NCBI GenBank assembly: GCA_018829245.1
Contig: JAHJUH010000013.1
Span: 1 to 11,027 of the forward strand
Direction: 5' to 3'
DNA: 11,027 nucleotides
Origin: Patescibacteria group bacterium
Lineage (GTDB): Bacteria; Patescibacteriota; Minisyncoccia; Portnoybacterales; UBA2143
In this document: piece after piece, positions 6,097-11,027 of the stretch
Numbering within the stretch: the first letter of the stretch is position 1
Layout of the letters: each line of letters begins with the position of its first letter
Position numbers and translations under genes: made by a program
The notes under the pieces: model-generated
Databases searched by the model: none
The model's input: the letters and a program-made list of their open reading frames with translations, nothing else
Told to the model about the DNA's origin: nothing

Positions 6097-6141
6097 ATGA
6101 AACAATCATCTACCATTATTGCCATAATATCACACAGCTAA
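6097..6141 (+). CDS. Doubtful 14-codon plus-strand micro-ORF with perfect Shine-Dalgarno
   Basis: AAAAGGAGGTGGAAG precedes ATG 6097 with ideal spacing, and the frame (MKQSSTIIAIISHS) ends at TAA 6139-6141. A Shine-Dalgarno this strong is exceptional in the window. However, no plus-strand promoter is visible, and the same bases are better explained as the complement of the anti-SD stretch of sRNA-2 and, at the end, part of the sRNA-2 promoter. Kept as a low-confidence alternative. Confidence 0.15.
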   Translation: MKQSSTIIAIISHS

Positions 6142-6152
6142 AACCTTGTCAA
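6124..6152 (-). promoter_or_regulatory. Strong sigma70-type promoter driving sRNA-2
   Basis: On the minus strand TTGACA (6152-6147, six of six) and TATTAT (6129-6124, five of six) are separated by exactly 17 bases, with TGA before the -10 as an extended -10. The expected start is near the A at 6117. It lies directly after the stop of the lytic transglycosylase gene (6159), so sRNA-2 can be made independently of that operon. Confidence 0.85.
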
Positions 6153-6158
6153 TGATTT

Positions 6159-7478
6159 TTAATTAAAATACTGTTGTTGAAATTTATTAGTTAAATTAAT
6201 AACATAATTAGTTACACTATGATAAACCCATTTCGAATAATTACTTCCACCTAAATACTTAGCATAGGCAGTTCGTTCCCCTATTTCAGTCCTTTGATTA
6301 GCGCCTCCTCTTGACAATTTAATAGCTGCAGCCATAAAAGCATCTTTATGATTCCAAGGATTAGGCGGATTATTGCCAGTTAAAGCAGCAACATCATCCC
6401 TATAAGCCAGCCAAGTAGCAGGCATAAACTGAGCTACACCCATAGCTCCGCCACAACCATACCATGGTTCAGCTGAAACAGGCTGAGTATCTGGATTTAA
6501 TCCTAATTCTTCACAAATCTGAATAAAAGCATTTTTTTCTTTTGTAGCTCTAGTAATATATCCTAAACTCATATAACACTGATACAAGTCTTTTTTGTAA
6601 TTACCTGTTCCAACATTAAGACCTAATCTAGATTCAGCTTCTAAAACTCCTAAAAGGAAAGCTGGTCTAATGCCTGTCTTAGTTGCAGCAAAAATAGCAT
6701 ATTGAACAGCTTCATCTAAAGTTAAATTATATTTCTCCAATAGAGAAAGCTGTTCTTTAATATAGGTAATATCTTTTTCAGCCCCTTGGATTAATTGCTG
6801 ATAACGCTTTTCTTCTCCCTTAGTTTTATCCAATAAATCTTCTCTTTGCCATTGTATGCCTTCAACAGATCTTTGCTGAACTAATTGAAAAGATTTTAAT
6901 TTATTCTGTTCTTCTCGCTCATCTTCTAATTCATTTTTTTCTTCTGTTAATTTATCCTTTATTTCATGAATAACTCCTAAAATACTTTGAATTTCTTCCT
7001 GAACGCTTTCTAAAGCGCTAATTTGATTAAAAAAATCAGAGAATTGATCATTTTTTAAAATAACTTCCAAAAAAGTTTCTTGATCATAATATGCCACTGT
7101 TCTAATATATTCAGCTAAAAGATCTTTTTTCTCATCAACTCTTTCTGTTAAATCTCCTATTTGACCGTCTATCTCTTGAATATTTAAATTGCTTTTCTGA
7201 ATAGTTAAATCAACCTGCCTTACTTCTAATCTAATTTTATCAATCTGGCTTTCTAAAATCTGAATTTCATTATTAAGGGTTTTACTTTTTTGCTGTGTTT
7301 CTTGAATATTCTGTTGATGCTGATTAATTTCTTGCTGTTTTTGTTTGATTTGATTTTCTAAATCCTGTTTTAAATCATTAATGCCAGCGGCAAAAGCAAA
7401 AGAAGGAATAACAAAAAAAAGCAACATAAAAAAAGCTGCTTTATAAAAATCAAAATTTATTTTAAATATTTTACTCAT
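6159..7478 (-). CDS. Secreted coiled-coil lytic murein transglycosylase (MltB-like)
   Basis: This 439-residue envelope protein cleaves, or helps cleave, peptidoglycan glycan strands. An N-terminal signal sequence has a hydrophobic core at about residues 12-30 ending SFAFAAG, with likely cleavage near 30. Residues about 33-245 are a long Gln/Glu/Lys-rich coiled coil of the type found in EnvC, PcsB and CwlO division hydrolases. Residues about 255-410 are an SLT-type domain: GVLEAESRLG (277-286) supplies the probable catalytic glutamate (Glu282, or Glu280), and GGAMGVAQFMPATWLAYRDD (343-362), PNPWNHKDAFMAAAIKLSRG (372-391) follow the MltB (SLT_2) pattern. The coiled coil suggests recruitment or activation by a division partner such as FtsEX; this is inference. 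The ATG overlaps the rplY stop as ATGA. AAGGAGG lies one base before the ATG, a strong but unusually close Shine-Dalgarno and the only clear one in front of a conventional gene here. Confidence 0.88.
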   Translation of the reverse strand: MSKIFKINFDFYKAAFFMLLFFVIPSFAFAAGINDLKQDLENQIKQKQQEINQHQQNIQETQQKSKTLNNEIQILESQIDKIRLEVRQVDLTIQKSNLNIQEIDGQIGDLTERVDEKKDLLAEYIRTVAYYDQETFLEVILKNDQFSDFFNQISALESVQEEIQSILGVIHEIKDKLTEEKNELEDEREEQNKLKSFQLVQQRSVEGIQWQREDLLDKTKGEEKRYQQLIQGAEKDITYIKEQLSLLEKYNLTLDEAVQYAIFAATKTGIRPAFLLGVLEAESRLGLNVGTGNYKKDLYQCYMSLGYITRATKEKNAFIQICEELGLNPDTQPVSAEPWYGCGGAMGVAQFMPATWLAYRDDVAALTGNNPPNPWNHKDAFMAAAIKLSRGGANQRTEIGERTAYAKYLGGSNYSKWVYHSVTNYVINLTNKFQQQYFN

Positions 7479-8191
7479 TCCTCCTTAGAATCAAATGGTT
7501 TTTTTTGTTTCCCGACGCTTTGGTCGGGATCTCGATCTTGTATCGGGGCTTCTTTATCCTTGCCTTTTTCTTCAACTTCAACTTCATCTACTTTTTCTTC
7601 TGGTGCTTCTTCTAATTTTTCTAATTCTTCATCAGTTCTTGATGGCATAACCGAAGCAACAACTTCTTCTGGATCAGCTATTAATTTAACCTTATCTGAA
7701 ATTTCTAAATTTTTAATACAAATACTATCATCAAATGTTTTTAAAACAGAAATATCTACTTCAATTTCATTAGGAAAATCTTGAGGCAAGGCCTCTACTT
7801 CAACCGCTTGAATACTTTTAACCAATACACCTCTATCTCTTTCAACTGCTTCTGATTTTCCAATAAAAACCAGGGAAACCTCTACGGTGGTTTTTTGATC
7901 CATTCTAACTTGATTAAAATCAATATGAATAAATTTTCCAGTAACTGGATCTTTAGCCACATCATAAATTAAAACTGTTCTTTCTTCCTTCTTATCTCCT
8001 TTTATTTTTAATTTAATCAAAGTGCTTTCACCAGCTTTTTTATATGTTTTTTCAAAATCCATATAATTCACTGAAAGATTTAAATTATTAATTTTATAGC
8101 CATATAAAATAGCGGGAATAAAACCTTGTTCCCGAACCTGTTTATTCTTAGCGCCAGTCTCCTCGCGCAATTTACTTAATAATTCTAACAT
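7475..8191 (-). CDS. rplY: 50S ribosomal protein L25/CTC
   Basis: L25 binds 5S rRNA in the large ribosomal subunit. The 238-residue protein is the long CTC/TL5 form. Residues 1-92 are the 5S-binding beta-barrel (LREETGAKNKQVREQGFIPA at 8-27, then LYGYK; DPVTGKFIHIDFNQV at 81-95). Residues about 98-183 are the second beta domain (VEVEALPQDFPNEIEVDIS at 130-148). The rest is an acidic, charged tail. Within the tail, about residues 215-229 (PIQDRDPDQSVGK region) are encoded by a palindromic repeat and look inserted. ATG 8191 was chosen because it gives the canonical N-terminus and follows the structured leader directly. It overlaps the transglycosylase gene by 4 bases, so the two are one transcription unit, driven by the promoter at 8343-8371. 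Confidence 0.94.
   Translation of the reverse strand: MLELLSKLREETGAKNKQVREQGFIPAILYGYKINNLNLSVNYMDFEKTYKKAGESTLIKLKIKGDKKEERTVLIYDVAKDPVTGKFIHIDFNQVRMDQKTTVEVSLVFIGKSEAVERDRGVLVKSIQAVEVEALPQDFPNEIEVDISVLKTFDDSICIKNLEISDKVKLIADPEEVVASVMPSRTDEELEKLEEAPEEKVDEVEVEEKGKDKEAPIQDRDPDQSVGKQKKPFDSKEE
7511..7548. repeat. Palindromic element encoding part of the L25 tail
   Basis: CCCGAC (7511-7516) pairs with GTCGGG (7523-7528) around a six-base loop. It is followed by GATCTCGATC and then TATCGGGG, giving a second weaker stem (CGAT 7533-7536 with ATCG 7542-7545). The block is richer in G+C than the flanks and is read in frame on the minus strand as residues such as IQDRDPDQSVG. This looks like a short palindromic repeat that entered a tolerant, disordered tail. 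From memory, similar DPDQ-encoding palindromes occur in other Parcubacteria genes. Confidence 0.5.
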
Positions 8192-8192
8192 A

Positions 8193-8333
8193 CCCTGTAG
8201 AAGAATTTTGATAGTTTAAATGTCAAAACTATTAAAATTAATTAATTAATATAACAAAACTTTTCTAATTTATACCCCGTAAACTCTTTTAATTTTTCTA
8301 AAAGAAAAATTTAATCAAAATTTCTCTACAGGG
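8193..8333 (-). repeat. Leader element copy A: 141-bp structured repeat forming the rplY 5' UTR
   Basis: The ends are inverted repeats of 20 bases with two mismatches (8193-8212 and 8314-8333; outer part CCCTGTAGA/TCTACAGGG). Inside are a 9-bp hairpin (8291-8299 with 8303-8311), a third CCCCGTA motif (8275-8281), a TTAATTAATTAATAT run and a TAGTTT/AAACTA hairpin. The predicted transcription start (about 8336) coincides with one end, and the rplY ATG follows the other end after a single T. A related element lies at 10924-11027. It may be a cis-acting RNA leader or a mobile palindromic element captured as a 5' UTR. Confidence 0.7.
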
Positions 8334-8342
8334 CATACTCTT

Positions 8343-8371
8343 ATTCTAAACAAAAAAAACCCTTAGGTCAA
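8343..8371 (-). promoter_or_regulatory. Sigma70-type promoter for rplY and the lytic transglycosylase
   Basis: On the minus strand TTGACC (8371-8366, five of six) and TAGAAT (8348-8343, five of six) are separated by 17 bases. The start would be near 8335-8336, at the edge of leader element copy A, giving a 5' UTR of about 145 bases that consists entirely of that element. The spacer contains a run of eight T, and the promoter lies just downstream of the ferredoxin gene. Confidence 0.65.
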
Positions 8372-8395
8372 GAAGATTTTTAAATATAAAAATAT

Positions 8396-8602
8396 TTATT
8401 CCTTAACTTCAATCGCCTGAATCGGACAAATATCAATTGCCTCTTGAATACATTCAAGATTATCTATTTCTAATTCATTGCCCTTATTTGCTTTAAAATG
8501 CGCGTTATTATCATTATCTCCATCTAATTCAAAGTATTTATCACAAACAACTGCGCAACTTCCACAGCCAATGCATTCTTCCTGATCAATAATTATTTTC
8601 AT
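8396..8602 (-). CDS. [4Fe-4S] ferredoxin
   Basis: This 68-residue acidic electron carrier of the cytoplasm has the motif CIGCGSCAVVC, with Cys10, Cys13 and Cys16 as the first three ligands and Cys59 followed by Pro60 (ICPIQAI) as the fourth, giving one [4Fe-4S] cluster. The extra cysteines Cys20 and Cys51 sit where single-cluster ferredoxins such as the Pyrococcus furiosus protein have a disulfide, so a disulfide rather than a second cluster is expected. The length is normal. It follows the aldolase gene in the same direction but is separated from it by a 104-bp inverted-repeat element that ends 8 bases before the ATG. No Shine-Dalgarno is visible. The redox partner is not evident from this window. 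Confidence 0.93.
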   Translation of the reverse strand: MKIIIDQEECIGCGSCAVVCDKYFELDGDNDNNAHFKANKGNELEIDNLECIQEAIDICPIQAIEVKE

Positions 8603-8610
8603 AGAAAGAT

Positions 8611-8714
8611 AAGGTCCGACCTTAAAACCCCTAACCTTTCCATCTAAAATACTTAATACGTGGAAAGATACAAGGCATCGTTAGTTAAGGTTAGGGTTTT
8701 TAAGGTCGGACCTT
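8611..8714. repeat. 104-bp MITE-like inverted-repeat element between ferredoxin and aldolase
   Basis: AAGGTCCGACCTT (8611-8623) and AAGGTCGGACCTT (8702-8714) are the tips of inverted repeats about 28 bp long. The arms continue TTAAAACCCCTAACCTT and, on the opposite strand, TTAAAAACCCTAACCTT, with small differences. An inner CTTTCC/GGAAAG stem lies at 8636-8641 and 8661-8666. Each tip is itself palindromic (AAGGTC, one base, GACCTT). It has no coding capacity. It overlaps the end of the aldolase gene and supplies that gene's final codons and stop. It resembles a miniature mobile or REP-like element; no target-site duplication was established. Confidence 0.72.
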
Positions 8715-9557
8715 GGACATAAAAAGTTTAATTTTTTCTTCAACAACCTTTTGAACTGCTTCAACCACTATTGGCATTATCTTATAAGGCGTAGTTTGAT
8801 CTGGATTATCCTGAAGAGATTTTTTAAGCGCTTCTGTATAAGCCAACCTTAATTCTGTATTTACATTAACTTTAACTATGCCTAATTCAATAGCTTTTTT
8901 AATGTCCTCTTCTGGCGTGCCAGAACCTCCATGAAGCACTAATCCTGCCTTATCACCCACCATTTTACTTATTTCTCCTAATCTATCTAAAAACAAATTA
9001 GGATTTTGAGCTGATTTAAAAACACCATGAATATTGCCAATAGCCATGGCTAAACTATCTACACCTGTTTTTTCAACAAATTCTAAAGCTTTTTTAGGAT
9101 CAGTTAAATCTTCTTCTTTAATTTCTACTGCTTCTTGTACAGCTGACTTTCCTCTTAAATAACCTAATTCACCTTCAACATTCTTAATTCCTTTTTCTTT
9201 AGCTAAATCAACTATTTTTTTAGTAATTTCAACATTTTCTTCAAAATCTAATTCTGAACCGTCAAAATGAACTGAATCATATCCAGCTTCAATTGCTTCT
9301 TGAACAACTTCAAATGATTTGCCATGATCCAAATGAAGAAATATTGGTAAATTAGTTTCTTCTTTATATGAATCAATTAATGCCCTAATCTGTTTTTTAC
9401 CAATAAATTTACTTTCACCTTGAGAAGTGGATATAATAACAGGGCTTTGTAATTTTTTAACAGCCTGAATTATGGCTTTTAACTGCTCTAAATTAGACGC
9501 ATTAAAAGCGCCTATGGCATATTTATTCTCTTTTGCTTTTTGAAAAATTTCTAACAT
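8700..9557 (-). CDS. fba: Class II fructose-bisphosphate aldolase
   Basis: This is a zinc enzyme of glycolysis and gluconeogenesis that interconverts fructose 1,6-bisphosphate with glyceraldehyde 3-phosphate and dihydroxyacetone phosphate. The 285-residue length is usual. Motifs: GAFNASNLEQ (16-25), FLHLDHGK (73-80) with catalytic Asp77 and zinc ligand His78, SVHFDGSELDFEENV (95-109), VEGELGYLRG (127-136), GNIHGVF (174-180) with zinc ligand His177, LHGGSG (208-213) with zinc ligand His209, and VNVNTELR (230-237) for the phosphate. A tagatose-bisphosphate or related substrate cannot be excluded by sequence. The last residues (KVRP) and the stop are encoded by the tip of the 104-bp repeat element, so the native C-terminus was probably replaced. 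The ATG lies 11 bases from a 61-bp palindrome and lacks a Shine-Dalgarno. Confidence 0.93.
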   Translation of the reverse strand: MLEIFQKAKENKYAIGAFNASNLEQLKAIIQAVKKLQSPVIISTSQGESKFIGKKQIRALIDSYKEETNLPIFLHLDHGKSFEVVQEAIEAGYDSVHFDGSELDFEENVEITKKIVDLAKEKGIKNVEGELGYLRGKSAVQEAVEIKEEDLTDPKKALEFVEKTGVDSLAMAIGNIHGVFKSAQNPNLFLDRLGEISKMVGDKAGLVLHGGSGTPEEDIKKAIELGIVKVNVNTELRLAYTEALKKSLQDNPDQTTPYKIMPIVVEAVQKVVEEKIKLFMSKVRP

Positions 9558-9568
9558 AATTATATTCT

Positions 9569-9629
9569 AAGGAACGTCCTTAAAATATACGTCCTTTGCA
9601 AAGGACGTAATATTTTAAAGACGTTCCTT
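9569..9629. repeat. 61-bp near-perfect palindrome upstream of fba
   Basis: The core ACGTCCTTTGCAAAGGACGT (9589-9608) is a perfect palindrome. The outer arms AAGGAACGTCCTTAAAATA and TATTTTAAAGACGTTCCTT extend it, with one substitution and a one-base offset. A further partial copy of the tip, GACGTTCCT, stands at 9644-9652. The element lies between the 417-residue gene (stop at 9669) and the fba ATG. As RNA it would be a very long hairpin that could end or stabilise the upstream message. It lacks a T-run, so it is called a repeat. Confidence 0.75.
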
Positions 9630-9668
9630 GAATTATTTTCTATGACGTTCCTCTGAAATGTTTAAAAA

Positions 9669-10922
9669 TTAAAGCGTTACCATTCCTTTACTTAAATTGT
9701 CCATCATTAATTTATCTGTTTTTTCCTCACCCATATATTCCACAAAAATCTTATTCCAAAGCGCTTCTTGTTGATGATAAAGCTGCCTTGAATTAAAATC
9801 AGATTTTCCTAAAAAAGAAATACCATTATCAAATAAGTCAAAACTAATAAATTCTTCTTCTGAATTTTTAGTTTGAAAATAGTCGCCAACTACATTTAAC
9901 CCGCTCCAAAAATCTAAACCTGCTTCTGGAAATCTATTAGCAAATCTTTGAATAGCTAAAACAGTTCTATTGTAATGCCAATCTTCAGGATTAATATGCG
10001 GTTCAAATAAGCGAGGATCATCAGGATTATTTTTAGCTAAATAGGCTGGAATAAGACGCCAACTCATTTTCTCATCATCAACTAAAGGATCTATAGTTGT
10101 TTCCACCTTTAAGGCCCCTATTATTTTCTCAGCAAAATTTGGTTCCTGCCTATAGGTCTCAAAAAGCCGAGCGTGCCAATCAACTTCGTAAATATAGTGT
10201 AAAGACATGAAAAATAAGTAAAGAACTTCACCAGGATTCTGTTCAATAAGCGGAATAACAAAAACAATTCCCATTTCCTTTAAATGACTCATATGATGAA
10301 GTTTCTTACCTAAAAACTTCTTACCAATACCAGTCCATTTTTCTGAAAGAACAATTACTTTAATTTCTCTTTCTTCAAAATCATCTTTTTTTAAATCCTT
10401 GTATGGTTTAAAAAAAACACTATTAAGCCACTTACTATCTTCAGCAAATCTCAAGGCACAAAAAATCTCAAAAGTATCTTCTTTTTCCAACATTTTATCA
10501 ACATCATTCCCATAACCTAAGCTAGCCATAATCTGTTTAGGTGGATTAAGTTTTAATAATTCCCTAGCTTTAGATTCTTTAAGATAGTAATTTGTTAAAT
10601 TGCCAGTTAATTCTTTAACTGAATTAATTAAGCTCCGACAGCCAGTAACTACTGAAAGATCTAATTCATGAAAATGCTTTATTAAAACCCTATCAGTTTC
10701 TTCTGTTTTTCTAATTAAGGCCTGATAAACTTCTTCAGCTCTGCTTTCTCTAGTTAAATTCAATTCCTTTAATTTCTGATTAATTTTTTCTTCATTTTCC
10801 TGAACAATCTTTTCAATAACTCCTTTTTTCCCGCTTACATTCTCCATCTTTTTTTCCAAACCTAAAAGAACCTCTTCTGATATTCTTAATAATTTAGCTA
10901 ATTTACTAATTTCTAATCTCAT
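9669..10922 (-). CDS. Conserved hypothetical protein of a Parcubacteria-type family
   Basis: I recognise no functional domain. The 417-residue protein is soluble, without a signal peptide or membrane helix. Its N-terminal part (1-75) is charged and helical, opening RLEISKLAKLLRISEEVLLG, which recalls a helix-turn-helix-like start but is not diagnostic. The rest is mixed helical, with conserved-looking blocks NPPKQIMASLGYG (124-136), DFEEREIKVIVL (179-190), HHMSHLKEMGIVFVIPL (208-224), YLAKNNPDDPRLFEPHINPE (292-311) and YHQQEALWNKIFVEYMG (382-398). From memory, proteins with these blocks recur as uncharacterised proteins in Parcubacteria. The ATG follows leader element copy B directly (GGGTATG), as in rplY. 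A promoter would lie beyond the window edge. The coding region is complete. Confidence 0.8.
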   Translation of the reverse strand: MRLEISKLAKLLRISEEVLLGLEKKMENVSGKKGVIEKIVQENEEKINQKLKELNLTRESRAEEVYQALIRKTEETDRVLIKHFHELDLSVVTGCRSLINSVKELTGNLTNYYLKESKARELLKLNPPKQIMASLGYGNDVDKMLEKEDTFEIFCALRFAEDSKWLNSVFFKPYKDLKKDDFEEREIKVIVLSEKWTGIGKKFLGKKLHHMSHLKEMGIVFVIPLIEQNPGEVLYLFFMSLHYIYEVDWHARLFETYRQEPNFAEKIIGALKVETTIDPLVDDEKMSWRLIPAYLAKNNPDDPRLFEPHINPEDWHYNRTVLAIQRFANRFPEAGLDFWSGLNVVGDYFQTKNSEEEFISFDLFDNGISFLGKSDFNSRQLYHQQEALWNKIFVEYMGEEKTDKLMMDNLSKGMVTL

Positions 10923-10923
10923 A

Positions 10924-11027
10924 CCCCGTAGAAGAATTTTGACATTTCAGTTCTTCTTTTATTTATTAATTAATATCCCCGTATAGCTTTTAAATTTTCC
11001 CTTTGGGAAAATTTAAGTCAAAATTTC
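10924..11027 (-). repeat. Leader element copy B: structured repeat before the 417-residue gene (cut by window end)
   Basis: The left end CCCCGTAGAAGAATTTTGAC (10924-10943) matches copy A at 8193-8212 with two changes. The start of its inverted partner, GTCAAAATTTC, is at 11017-11027, where the window ends. Shared parts are TTAATTAATAT, the internal CCCCGTA (10977-10983) and an apical hairpin, here TAAATTTTCCC (10991-11001) with GGGAAAATTTA (11005-11015). As in copy A, the start codon follows after one T. The copy is shorter than A in the middle by about 20 bases. Confidence 0.7.

Larger units (their letters stand above)
6004..6117 (-). ncRNA. Candidate small RNA (sRNA-2) with an exposed 16S anti-Shine-Dalgarno mimic
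   Basis: A strong promoter at 6124-6152 predicts a start near 6117, and a terminator hairpin followed by a U-run ends the RNA near 6004-6008, giving about 114 nt. The order is: a short 5' hairpin AGAUGA/UCAUCU (6111-6106 with 6100-6095); a single-stranded stretch UCCACCUCCUUUUAAAAUA (6094-6076); a perfect 10-bp hairpin (6075-6066 with 6059-6050); an A-rich spacer; and the terminator hairpin. The single-stranded stretch contains CACCUCCUUU, identical to the 3' tail of bacterial 16S rRNA that pairs with Shine-Dalgarno sequences. I infer an RNA that could base-pair with ribosome binding sites. A 13-codon frame beginning AUG at 6116 would be leaderless on this RNA, so a leader-peptide role is an alternative. 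Confidence 0.68.

Noticed and set aside
7560..7784. Plus-strand Ser/Thr-rich open frame opposite rplY
   Set aside because: Low-complexity shadow of the L25 acidic tail on the other strand.
9558..9575. TATAAT just before the fba ATG as a -10 box
   Set aside because: It is one base from the ATG, so transcripts from it would start inside the gene.
1..11027. CRISPR array, insertion sequence, integrase or phage module
   Set aside because: No regularly spaced direct repeats, transposase, integrase or phage structural genes are present; the holin-like gene has no phage context.

Overview
The window is low-GC (roughly one third G+C by eye) and compact. It looks like the genome of a reduced bacterium of the Candidate Phyla Radiation (Patescibacteria, Parcubacteria-like). 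The reasons are the gene types and their short spacing, the near-absence of Shine-Dalgarno (SD) sequences, a 417-residue protein that I recall as a recurrent uncharacterised family in Parcubacteria, and many different palindromic repeats between and inside genes. TGA is used as a stop (rplY), so the code is not the TGA=Gly code of Gracilibacteria. The lineage is an inference; no marker RNA gene is present.

Layout. Positions 46-5642 are a rightward cluster: a four-helix holin-like membrane protein, SecG, a membrane-anchored family-5 (peptide-type) solute-binding protein with no ordinary start codon, a cupin-type glucose-6-phosphate isomerase, ribonuclease J, and a single-pass membrane protein of unknown function. 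Positions 6159-10922 are leftward. In transcription order they are: the 417-residue unknown, class II fructose-bisphosphate aldolase, a [4Fe-4S] ferredoxin, ribosomal protein L25 (CTC type), and a coiled-coil/MltB-like lytic transglycosylase that overlaps L25 by ATGA. The content is housekeeping: secretion and envelope, glycolysis, RNA decay, translation.

Between the converging arms (5643-6158) there is no conventional gene. On the minus strand this gap holds two tandem small-RNA units, each with its own near-perfect extended -10 sigma70-type promoter and its own terminator hairpin. The first, about 114 nt, displays an unpaired copy of the 16S rRNA anti-SD tail (CACCUCCUUU) between two hairpins. 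The second, about 270 nt, is elaborately folded and carries CCCUCC in a hairpin loop; its stems use G-U pairs that form only on the minus strand, and it contains a 26-codon hydrophobic micro-ORF. This is the best candidate for something undescribed.

A second theme is palindromic repeats. Two related elements of about 105-141 bp form the entire leader of rplY and lie immediately before the start codon of the 417-residue gene, both ending GGGTATG. GC-rich palindromes sit in frame inside RNase J and inside the L25 tail. A 104-bp inverted-repeat element supplies the last residues and stop codon of the aldolase. A 61-bp palindrome lies just upstream of the aldolase, and a 34-bp GC-rich palindrome follows RNase J.
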